DNA from: Proteobacteria bacterium SPGG2
GTDB taxonomy: Bacteria; Pseudomonadota; Gammaproteobacteria; Acidiferrobacterales; SPGG2
Length of the DNA: 5,366 bases
Assembly: GCA_001643475.1 (NCBI GenBank)
Contig: LXTK01000048.1
Coordinates: 1 to 5,366, forward strand
Direction: 5' to 3'
Shown: piece after piece, positions 1 to 5,366 of the stretch
How the letters are laid out: each line of letters opens with the position of its first letter
Numbering within the stretch: the stretch's first letter is position 1
The notes under the pieces: model-generated
Databases searched by the model: none
What the model saw: the letters and a program-made list of their open reading frames with translations, nothing else
Told to the model about the DNA's origin: nothing
Position numbers and translations under genes: made by a program

Positions 1-117
1 GGTTTTTTGAAAAGCTGTTTTTAACCAGTTACCTATATATGTCACCGTCACTAGCGATGCGAAACCAGTGGTATTGGTTGCCTCGGCGTCGTTGTGGATG
101 TTTGAGATGAAAAACAT
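1..117 (-). CDS. Possible 5' end of an unrecognised gene (partial, runs off the left edge)
   Basis: An open frame begins with ATG at 117-115 and continues without a stop to the edge of the window (39 codons). The predicted protein begins MFFISNIHNDAEATN and contains VTVTYIGNWLK. It starts 24 nt after the methyltransferase stop on the same strand, and a weak GAG (126-124) sits six bases before the ATG, so it could be the next gene of the same transcript. I do not recognise the protein. A stop-free run of this length is expected by chance fairly often, and a plus-strand frame is also open across most of the same bases, so this is only a candidate. Confidence 0.25.
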   Translation of the reverse strand, partial: MFFISNIHNDAEATNTTGFASLVTVTYIGNWLKTAFQKT

Positions 118-141
118 CTTATACTCGACATATAGTTATGA

Positions 142-1008
142 TTATTGGCGGGTCCGGTCAAGAACGATCAAGCGATAGGTTTTATGTTTTATGAAATCAG
201 TTTCGTTGCGGTTTCCAGAGAAATACTTTGACTTGACCTTTTCTAGTCGTTTCCTAAGGAGGAACTTAGCCAAGTTATATGTAATCCTGTATTTTTCACC
301 CAAGAACCGGTCTACCGTGTCAGTAACAGGACCAATCCGATTAATTAGAATATCGTTTGCAAGCGTCAGATTTGGGCTTAAGTGTTCTGTCACATCTATG
401 TCTGTATTTACTTCATAACCGCTTCTTGTTGCCAGGCCATAGAATTTTACTAATGTATGTCCCCCACGCATTGTAGATTTTTCTAGAGTTCCTTCTCGGG
501 TGAAAAAATCGAATATAACTACTTTTCCATCCGTAGATAACAGTTCTCTCATTAATTCAAAAGACTCTTGCATCGGGACGTACTGGTAGCTTTCGCTGAA
601 GAAGATTAGCCGGTATTTTTCCTGAACATTAGAAACGGGAAACTCCTCAAAACGACATTCATGAACTTTCGCTTTCGTCCCATCCGGGTCTATTTTTCGG
701 ACGTTCTCTTCGGCCATCTTTGCCATCCATGGGTACGGAACGACGCCGTCAACCCTATATCCAATCTTTAGGAGTTCACACATGGTGTGACCAACGCCAC
801 AGCCGACGTCTAGTATTCTTCCCACCCTTTTTCCACCCAAAGCCTGATCGATGTGCTCGATGAGAAACTCTGTGTATCTTTCTTGCGCATGTGGAAACTT
901 GACGACGGTAGGTTTTTCTCCCTTTTCCCAAAATCCATAGTGCAGCTCTTTCAACTGAAAGAGCTGTTGAGCTGCGACTAGGCCTAACTCTTTAGGATCC
1001 ATACGCAC
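142..1008 (-). CDS. Class I SAM-dependent methyltransferase, substrate unknown
   Basis: Probably transfers a methyl group from S-adenosylmethionine to a small molecule or lipid/sugar precursor in the cytoplasm; the substrate cannot be told. Of 288 residues, the Rossmann core carries motif I RILDVGCGVGH (64-74, glycine-rich SAM loop), motif II YRLIFFSESYQYV (132-144) and motif III LSTDGKVVIFDFF (157-169). The N-terminal helix segment has an ELHYGFWE stretch (21-28), as in several small-molecule methyltransferases. The C-terminal third has a DIDVTEHLSPN element (203-213) and ends in a basic helix followed by a closing strand (YRLIVLDR). The acidic residue usually found after the second strand to bind the SAM ribose appears replaced: the segment reads VDGVVP (86-91). 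The start is either GTG at 1008-1006 or ATG at 1002-1000; neither has a clear Shine-Dalgarno. No transmembrane segment or signal peptide is seen. The gene has lower GC than the operon to its right (about 33-45% in sampled lines), which hints at separate origin. Confidence 0.85.
   Translation of the reverse strand: MRMDPKELGLVAAQQLFQLKELHYGFWEKGEKPTVVKFPHAQERYTEFLIEHIDQALGGKRVGRILDVGCGVGHTMCELLKIGYRVDGVVPYPWMAKMAEENVRKIDPDGTKAKVHECRFEEFPVSNVQEKYRLIFFSESYQYVPMQESFELMRELLSTDGKVVIFDFFTREGTLEKSTMRGGHTLVKFYGLATRSGYEVNTDIDVTEHLSPNLTLANDILINRIGPVTDTVDRFLGEKYRITYNLAKFLLRKRLEKVKSKYFSGNRNETDFIKHKTYRLIVLDRTRQ
943..966. repeat. Perfect 10-bp inverted repeat with 4-nt loop inside the methyltransferase start region
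   Basis: The arms are CAGCTCTTTC (943-952) and GAAAGAGCTG (957-966), separated by AACT. In the methyltransferase mRNA this would form a 10-bp hairpin over codons 15-22 (QLFQLKEL), about 40 nt after the start. It is not followed by a T-run in either direction, so it is not an intrinsic terminator. It may be a by-product of the codons for the repeated Leu/Gln/Lys/Glu pattern, or it may affect early translation. Confidence 0.6.
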
Positions 1009-1176
1009 TTGGGCATAGAACTGGCTAAGGTGTATTTCATGCTTACCAGTCTATCGCATGTCTTTTTGTGGGCATCGGGTATACGTCGAATCGTGTGGTA
1101 GTATCTTAGCCGATTGGAGGTTCTGGTAGATGTCGAGGACCAACATACAACGTACATTCTAAATGAATGAGAGTGC
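1009..1176. other. Non-coding gap between the methyltransferase and the HAD gene fossil
   Basis: No convincing gene was found here. Only frames of about 10-25 codons occur on the plus strand, none with a recognisable product. The minus-strand open frame that crosses the gap is the antisense of the HAD fossil and overlaps the methyltransferase start, so it is taken as a shadow. Since genes diverge from this gap (methyltransferase leftward, fossil rightward), promoters for both would be expected here. I could not pick out a convincing -35/-10 pair. GC is about 47-48% in two sampled lines. Confidence 0.4.
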
Positions 1177-1181
1177 GGAGG
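1177..1181 (+). promoter_or_regulatory. Shine-Dalgarno of the HAD gene fossil
   Basis: GGAGG lies 7 nt before the ACG codon at 1189-1191. This is ideal spacing for a ribosome binding site and supports ACG being the decayed position of an ATG start. Confidence 0.55.
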
Positions 1182-1188
1182 TACATAC

Positions 1189-1272
1189 ACGGCCATTAAG
1201 GCGTTGACTTTTGATGTCTTTGGCACGGTTGTGGATTGGCGGGCCCACGTCCCTGCCACGCACGAGATATAG
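1189..1272 (+). pseudogene. 5' remnant of a type II haloacid dehalogenase-like (HAD superfamily) gene
   Basis: Reading from ACG at 1189 gives, if the first codon is taken as the ancestral Met, MAIKALTFDVFGTVVDWR followed by AHVPATHEI and a TAG stop. The first 18 residues match the N-terminus of type II haloacid dehalogenase-like hydrolases. The DVFGT motif carries the nucleophilic aspartate of the HAD fold (residue 9), and VVDWR follows as in that family. Intact members are about 220-240 residues, so only about a tenth remains. The start is ACG instead of ATG, with a good GGAGG upstream. After about codon 21 the similarity is lost, and neither of the other two frames restores it. The stop is 4 nt from the convergent stop of the DUF4340 gene. 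The likely explanation is a deletion or rearrangement that removed the body of the gene, with start-codon decay before or after it. Family assignment rests on a short but very characteristic stretch. Confidence 0.7.
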
Positions 1273-1276
1273 GCCG

Positions 1277-2419
1277 CTAGCCCCCGGTCTTCTTGCTGGA
1301 TTTGGCCTTCTTCGTAAACTTGATCAGTTCTGATTTTTTCTTGCCGAGACTGTCGATGCGATACTGTGGAACGACGTAGACCCAGTCCTTCCAGCGCGTG
1401 TTGAGCGTCTCGGCTTCTTTCTTGACATCATCCGGCGCCTTGAGTTTGGATTTCTTCTTCGCATCTTTATCTGCGGATTCGGTTGCTTCTTTGTTGCCTC
1501 TTTCATCTTCGTGTATCAGTGAAGAATCAAACATCGCGCTGAACCAGGCCAAGTTGTCCTTACCGTCCTTCATTGTCTGCATTTGTACGCGTAAGCCGTC
1601 AAAGGTCTCTAGCTTCACAGATAGGCCGGTGCCATTTTTGAAGCGCACCTCTGAGGCGGGTTTCACGTTGTCCAGCGTTAAACTTGTCAACGTATTGCCG
1701 ATGCTGTTGACGGCATAGTTAAACTCCACCTCCGCACCTTCAGGTAGGCCTAGCAGTTGATAGTCATTGGCCGAGGGCTTACTGCGGCGCACGGTGATCT
1801 TGTCTCCGTCAGGATGGGTTACGCGAACTTCGCGTACGCGCGCCGAGTCGAGCTCGAGAACCTCATCGTCAAGCCAGTTAGTGGGCGACTTGTCGTCCGG
1901 TATTTTGCCTTCGACTAGCCACGCCTGCGGGTCATCGGGAAGCCGAACGTAATACTCGCTTAGACTTGGGTCACCCCGTGACCAACGCCTGTCACCGAGG
2001 AGGAATTCTGCCAATGCAGCACCGCTCGCATTCTTTAATGAGATTTTTACGGACTTCGCTGCTTCCTTGTTGATACCCTCGACGCCGAGTTTCTCATAGA
2101 GTTCGGGATTGCGCGTCTTTGGCTCTACGCGCCGGAATTGAGCCATGCCCACGATGAGTTGACGTACTTTATTAGCGTCGGCGGGGTAGTCCGATTTCTC
2201 CTTTACGACCCAATGACCGTCCCGCCGGGTGAGCGTGAAGGTCTCGTTTTTACTCACGCCCACCACCTCGGTGGTGTCATTAATATTTGCCATTAGCTGC
2301 GGAAACAGTCGCTCGCCTTGGCGGGGAATTGCCGTCGATTCTTGCCGGGTAAATATTGCGGCCAACACAACTGCGAGTGTGACAAGGCCGAGAATAACAA
2401 GCGTCTTGCCATTTCTCAT
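1277..2419 (-). CDS. Membrane-anchored DUF4340 domain protein, last gene of the Gld-type ABC operon
   Basis: A 380-residue protein with one N-terminal hydrophobic segment (about 6-23) and then a large domain expected outside the cytoplasm. The body fits the DUF4340 family commonly found next to GldG-like proteins: repeated strands built around phrases such as FTLTRRDGHWVVKEKSDYPAD (60-81), with KVRQLI following, LAEFLLGD (136-143), YYVRLPDDPQAWLVEG (156-171) and a closing WKDWVYVVPQYRIDSLGKKKSE (343-364). A very charged stretch rich in Lys, Asp and Glu (303-340) interrupts the C-terminal part, and the last residues are again lysine-rich. The start ATG overlaps the GldG stop as ATGA, with AGGAG six bases upstream, so the two are probably translated together. 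Its biochemical role is unknown; a partner of the ABC complex is inferred from the conserved neighbourhood. No intrinsic terminator follows the stop. Confidence 0.85.
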   Translation of the reverse strand: MRNGKTLVILGLVTLAVVLAAIFTRQESTAIPRQGERLFPQLMANINDTTEVVGVSKNETFTLTRRDGHWVVKEKSDYPADANKVRQLIVGMAQFRRVEPKTRNPELYEKLGVEGINKEAAKSVKISLKNASGAALAEFLLGDRRWSRGDPSLSEYYVRLPDDPQAWLVEGKIPDDKSPTNWLDDEVLELDSARVREVRVTHPDGDKITVRRSKPSANDYQLLGLPEGAEVEFNYAVNSIGNTLTSLTLDNVKPASEVRFKNGTGLSVKLETFDGLRVQMQTMKDGKDNLAWFSAMFDSSLIHEDERGNKEATESADKDAKKKSKLKAPDDVKKEAETLNTRWKDWVYVVPQYRIDSLGKKKSELIKFTKKAKSSKKTGG

Positions 2420-4368
2420 GGCTTACTCCTTCTACCATGTATCACGCCCCGCTTCCTGCGGCGTAACTGGTAAGAGCCGACAACGATGCCGCCGATGCCA
2501 ATGAGCACAGGCATCATTCCGATACTAACGAACTTCATCCACCCCTCTAGGCTTTCGATGTTCTTGCGCAATTCATGCCTGACGTTGCGGAGCTCCTTCC
2601 GTATCTGGATTTTCTCCTCGCGGAAACGGGCGATCTCTTGTTGCTGTGCTTCGCTCAGAATCACCGCATTGTCGCCTTGCTTGCTGCGTTCCAGTTCGGT
2701 GAGGTTCTGTTCCGCTTCCTCCAGTCGCTGAATGAGTTGCTGTTCTTTCTCGCGATAGTGCAGCTCAGCTTCCTGTCGCAGGGCGTTGACCCGGGTAAAG
2801 GGTCGGCTAAAACGTCCGCGGCTACGGATGCTGATGAGGTCGTTACTTCCCGCCAGACTATCGAGCGCGTTAACAACGAATGTTCCATTCGCGGCGCTTG
2901 GTATAGCGATCCGGGTACCCAACAACTGTTGCACTTGTACCCAGAACTGATCTTGCAACAGGTCTGTATCGGCGACAACGATGATATTGATGTCACCCTT
3001 GGAGTTTGCCAGGTGCTCGCGCTTAGCCGTGTCGTCTTCTTTGCCAATGTTTTCGCTTTCTTTCGCGCCTGTTGATTGGTCCACCTTCGCGGGTGGCGGA
3101 CCGTCGGGGAAGGCACTATTTACCGGACCCGTCACGCGAGCCGCCAGTATGAAGCGCTCGCCCTCTGGCCGATAATTGCGCAGTATGTCCTGTGGGTCGT
3201 GCAGGAAACCCAGACGTTCGGTATCGATTTGCATTGCATTGGGAGTTGACTGAATCAACGGAGTCACCCGCACACTAGCGTCGGTTTTCGCCCTCAGCCG
3301 TCCCGCCGTAGCAAGCGCGAGGTTGCCTAACTTCGCCGTCACGATGCCTTCTTGGTTGAAGAGCGCTGGCGGCAGGTTAATCCAGACGGGATAGTCGATC
3401 AGCACCAGACGCCCCTCGCGCTGGAAGCGCACTTTCGTGGCCCACTGCAAGTCACCTATTACCTTCGACGGCACCAGTTCTAGACCCCACACAGTCAATA
3501 GTTTGCCGAGTTCGGAACTACGTCCCGACGGACCCATGCCCATTAGGCTCGCCGGTCCGCCCTGATCGGCCTCGGCGTGGGGGTCGACGAACACCAGCGC
3601 ACGGCCACCTCGAAGAATGAACTGATCGATAGCGTAGAGGGTCTGATCGCTGAGCTCCTTGGGATGCACCAGCATGAGGACGTCTACGTCCTCCGGAACT
3701 TTGGTAATGTCATTGTCTAGCGTCCTTACCTCAAAAAGCTGACGCATTTGCGTCAAGACCATCCACGGCTCGGGCGGTCTGCCCATTAGCGCCGCTTGCG
3801 GATTTGTGCCTTCTATGGGCAGTGAGCTGATCAGTCCAACGACCTTTTGCTTGGGATGGGCGACCTGATGAATCAGGCGGGTAATATCGTATTCGACAAA
3901 CTCCTCACGCTCTGTGGAAAGATATGGGATCGCCTCCTCCTCGTCGGTAGAGTCGGTGGCCACCAACCCGAAATAGAATATCGACTCTTCGTCAAGCGGG
4001 ATGCCGTGTAGACCATACCCGACGGCACGGTCCTCCTCTTCGGAGAACGGCTCTACGTCGACGACGTTTACCAGCAGCTTGCCACCGGCAGCGCGCTGAT
4101 ACTCTTCTAGCAGATCTTGCACGCGCTTGGCGTAGCTATTAGTGCTGGGCAAGCGCGTCACCAATCCGCGCGACAGGAACAGGCGTAGCGTGATGGGTTC
4201 GTCCAGCGCGGAAAGAACATTTCTCGTACCCTCAGAGACCGTATAGAGTTTGTTCTGCGTCAAATCCAGACGCACGGAGGTGAAAGCCGTGTTGCTGAAG
4301 ACATTCACGGCAAGCAGCAACACGACGCCTAACGCGAGGCCGGTAGCCGTAAGCCACTTGGATTTCAT
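2416..4368 (-). CDS. gldG-like: GldG-like auxiliary protein of an ABC-2 transporter
   Basis: A 650-residue protein of the family described as gliding-motility-associated ABC auxiliary component (GldG; ABC_transp_aux domain). An N-terminal membrane helix (about 7-27) is followed by the typical phrase VRLDLTQNKLYTVSEGTRNVL (32-52). Next come alternating alpha/beta segments, including VDVLMLVHPKELS (228-240) and FILRGGRALVFVDPHAEAD (250-268), the region resembling a glutamine-amidotransferase-like fold. A low-complexity charged linker (about 423-458) precedes INIIVVADTDLLQD (460-473) and NGTFVVNALDSLAGS (494-508). The C-terminal part has a long predicted coiled coil (about 525-606, rich in Glu, Gln, Arg and Leu), then a second membrane helix (about 612-634) and a basic tail. 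Both ends are thus anchored and the bulk is expected in the periplasm. GGAG lies 8 nt before the ATG; the gene begins 18 nt after the permease. Such proteins occur widely in non-gliding bacteria, where the substrate is unknown. Confidence 0.9.
   Translation of the reverse strand: MKSKWLTATGLALGVVLLLAVNVFSNTAFTSVRLDLTQNKLYTVSEGTRNVLSALDEPITLRLFLSRGLVTRLPSTNSYAKRVQDLLEEYQRAAGGKLLVNVVDVEPFSEEEDRAVGYGLHGIPLDEESIFYFGLVATDSTDEEEAIPYLSTEREEFVEYDITRLIHQVAHPKQKVVGLISSLPIEGTNPQAALMGRPPEPWMVLTQMRQLFEVRTLDNDITKVPEDVDVLMLVHPKELSDQTLYAIDQFILRGGRALVFVDPHAEADQGGPASLMGMGPSGRSSELGKLLTVWGLELVPSKVIGDLQWATKVRFQREGRLVLIDYPVWINLPPALFNQEGIVTAKLGNLALATAGRLRAKTDASVRVTPLIQSTPNAMQIDTERLGFLHDPQDILRNYRPEGERFILAARVTGPVNSAFPDGPPPAKVDQSTGAKESENIGKEDDTAKREHLANSKGDINIIVVADTDLLQDQFWVQVQQLLGTRIAIPSAANGTFVVNALDSLAGSNDLISIRSRGRFSRPFTRVNALRQEAELHYREKEQQLIQRLEEAEQNLTELERSKQGDNAVILSEAQQQEIARFREEKIQIRKELRNVRHELRKNIESLEGWMKFVSIGMMPVLIGIGGIVVGSYQLRRRKRGVIHGRRSKP
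2421..2430 (-). promoter_or_regulatory. Shine-Dalgarno and ATGA coupling site for the DUF4340 gene
   Basis: On the minus strand AGGAG lies six bases before the ATG at 2419-2417, inside the last codons of the GldG-like gene. The GldG TGA (2418-2416) overlaps the ATG. This fixes the start and suggests translational coupling. Confidence 0.75.
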
Positions 4369-4376
4369 GTTCGCTT

Positions 4377-4380
4377 CTCC
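4377..4380 (-). promoter_or_regulatory. Shine-Dalgarno of the GldG-like gene
   Basis: GGAG on the minus strand, 8 nt before the ATG at 4368-4366 and inside the 18-nt gap after the permease stop. It supports the chosen start. Confidence 0.65.
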
Positions 4381-4386
4381 TTGTTG

Positions 4387-5121
4387 CTAGTCTGCTTTTT
4401 TCATCTCAATCAGGATGACATTCGCAAACAGCCAGAACGCGATCAACGATGCAAAGTAGATAAAGTCGCGTATATCGATCACGCCCTGAGTAATCGCATC
4501 GAAATGACTCAGAAAGCTGAATGAACTGATGACCTCGACCAGGAACTGCGGCGCCCAGCTGCCGAAGAAGTCAAGCACCAATGGATAGCCGCTTAACACA
4601 AAGATCAAACAGACAACGGCGGTCACAACAAACGCGATGACTTGATTCTTGGTCAAACAGGAGACACAGGCCCCGATTGCGAGGAAGGCACCGCCCATCA
4701 GCAAGCTGCCAAGGTAACTTGCGAAAATAACCCCGTTGTCTGGGTCACCAAGATAGTTCACGGTTAACCACATCGGGAACGTCAGCGCCAACGCAATACC
4801 GGTAAAGACCCAGGCAGCCAAGAACTTGCCGAGCACGGCCTGCGGTATGGTAATCGGCAGTGTGAGCAGTAGTTCCATCGTTCCACCGCGGCGCTCTTCG
4901 GCCCACAGGCGCATCGCCAGCGACGGGATGAGGAACAGATACAACCATGGATGAAAGGTGAAAAACGGTTGCAGATCAGCTTGCCCGCGGGCGAAGAAGT
5001 TACCGAGGTAGAAAGCGAATACGCCACTTAGGAAAAGAAAAATCACGATAAAGACATACGCGATGGGAGTCATGAAGTAGCTAGCGAGCTCGCGTTTGAA
5101 AACGACCCAGATATTGGTCAT
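4387..5121 (-). CDS. gldF-like: ABC-2 type transporter permease, GldF/NosY-like
   Basis: A 244-residue inner-membrane permease, the usual length for this family. About six hydrophobic helices can be seen (approximately 19-40, 56-72, 98-121, 132-155, 158-178 and 219-238). The N-terminus FKRELASYFMTPIAYVF (8-24) and the cytoplasmic segment RLWAEERRGGTMELLLTLPI (71-90) are the hallmark pair of the GldF/NosY-type ABC-2 permeases; the latter is thought to couple to the ATPase. It follows the ATPase gene by 12 nt and precedes the GldG-like gene by 18 nt, so one transcript is likely. With a single permease gene the transporter would be a homodimer bound by two ATPase subunits. A strong GGAGG precedes the ATG by 7 nt. 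The substrate cannot be inferred. Confidence 0.92.
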   Translation of the reverse strand: MTNIWVVFKRELASYFMTPIAYVFIVIFLFLSGVFAFYLGNFFARGQADLQPFFTFHPWLYLFLIPSLAMRLWAEERRGGTMELLLTLPITIPQAVLGKFLAAWVFTGIALALTFPMWLTVNYLGDPDNGVIFASYLGSLLMGGAFLAIGACVSCLTKNQVIAFVVTAVVCLIFVLSGYPLVLDFFGSWAPQFLVEVISSFSFLSHFDAITQGVIDIRDFIYFASLIAFWLFANVILIEMKKAD

Positions 5122-5128
5122 ACCCGCA

Positions 5129-5133
5129 CCTCC
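5129..5133 (-). promoter_or_regulatory. Strong Shine-Dalgarno of the permease gene
   Basis: GGAGG on the minus strand (within AGGGAGGTG), 7 nt before the ATG at 5121-5119 and directly after the ATPase stop codon. It is the strongest ribosome binding site in the operon. Confidence 0.75.
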
Positions 5134-5366
5134 CTACGACGTGACCAACTTGCCGGTCGTGACTGAACGAAAAACCTCGTCCAGGCGTCCACGTTCGACC
5201 TGCAGCTCCTCAACTTTCCACCTGTGTTCGCGCGCGGCCTGACTCACCGTAGCCACAAGTGACTGACCGTCTTTGGGGTAGATCTGGAAGCGGAGGAGGT
5301 CGTCTACTTGACCGAGAACCTCGACCGACTGCACACCAGACAAAGCACGCAACTCTCGGCCTGTGT
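5134..5366 (-). CDS. gldA-like: ABC transporter ATP-binding protein, C-terminal end (partial)
   Basis: Only the last 76 residues are in the window; the gene enters from the right edge, so Walker A, signature and Walker B motifs are not visible. What is seen fits the C-terminal accessory domain of ABC-2 (CcmA/GldA-type) ATPases. A strand-rich part (VQSVEVLGQVDDLLRFQIYP) is followed by a helix, then the typical ending LQVERGRLDEVFRSVTTGK; family members end in a similar L-(E/D)-x-V-F phrase. A TTG at 5352-5350 opens a shorter frame but is not a true start, since the frame stays open upstream to the edge (TGREL precedes). The protein would sit on the cytoplasmic face and power the permease encoded 12 nt downstream. 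Confidence 0.85.
   Translation of the reverse strand, partial: TGRELRALSGVQSVEVLGQVDDLLRFQIYPKDGQSLVATVSQAAREHRWKVEELQVERGRLDEVFRSVTTGKLVTS

Noticed and set aside
63..79. Inverted repeat AACCA / TGGTT, with AACCAGT also at 23-29
   Set aside because: Five-base arms and a seven-base direct repeat are expected by chance at this length; no second element makes it an attachment or binding site.
3..110. Plus-strand open frame at the left edge (FFEKLFLTSYLYMSPSLAMRN, ending in TGA)
   Set aside because: It could be the tail of a gene entering from the left but has no recognisable features. Short open frames on both strands here are compatible with chance.
105..119. Short inverted repeat AGATG / CATCT with an A5 loop after the methyltransferase
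   Set aside because: The stem is only 5 bp and AT-rich, with no T-run after it on the minus strand, so it does not qualify as an intrinsic terminator.
191..418. Plus-strand frame of 75 codons opposite the methyltransferase
   Set aside because: It lies fully antisense to a methyltransferase with clear motifs, has no Shine-Dalgarno and no recognisable domain.
984..1259. Minus-strand open frame of 91 codons between the methyltransferase and the operon
   Set aside because: It overlaps the methyltransferase start and is the antisense of the HAD fossil. Its protein (rich in Arg, Ser and Thr) resembles nothing and it has no ribosome site.
2575..3075. Plus-strand frame of 166 codons opposite the GldG-like gene
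   Set aside because: It is antisense to the coiled-coil region of a well-supported gene; the product has no family resemblance and its openness follows from the codon use of the true gene.

Overview
The window is a bacterial, gene-dense segment in which every intact gene lies on the minus strand. GC is roughly 50-55% over most of it. The translated proteins (a GldA/GldF/GldG-type ABC system followed by a DUF4340 protein) suggest a Gram-negative bacterium, most likely a proteobacterium or related uncultured lineage rather than a Bacteroidetes glider. This placement is inferred from gene content and base composition; no rRNA or other marker is present.

Right part (1277-5366, read right to left): a tight four-gene operon. 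It starts off the window with the C-terminal end of an ABC-2 type ATPase. It continues with a six-helix ABC-2 permease (GldF/NosY-like), a GldG-like auxiliary protein with a membrane anchor at each end, and a membrane-anchored DUF4340 protein. Spacings are 12 nt, 18 nt and a 4-nt ATGA overlap, and each start that can be seen has a Shine-Dalgarno. The architecture implies one membrane complex: the ATPase drives the permease, while GldG and DUF4340 supply large extracytoplasmic domains. The transported substrate is not known for this family outside gliding bacteria and cannot be read from the sequence.

Middle (about 1009-1276): a short region that ends in a gene fossil on the plus strand. It is the first ~20 codons of a type II haloacid dehalogenase-like (HAD superfamily) gene, with a good ribosome binding site still in place. 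The expected ATG start reads ACG, and the reading frame breaks off into a stop 4 nt from the stop codon of the DUF4340 gene. It looks like the scar of a deletion or rearrangement.

Left part (1-1008): a lower-GC segment with a class I SAM-dependent methyltransferase of unknown substrate on the minus strand. After it comes a short open frame that may be the start of another co-directional gene leaving the window. The composition change and the gene fossil between the two halves suggest that the left part is accessory DNA joined to the conserved operon. I see no tRNA, rRNA, CRISPR array, insertion sequence or convincing intrinsic terminator.
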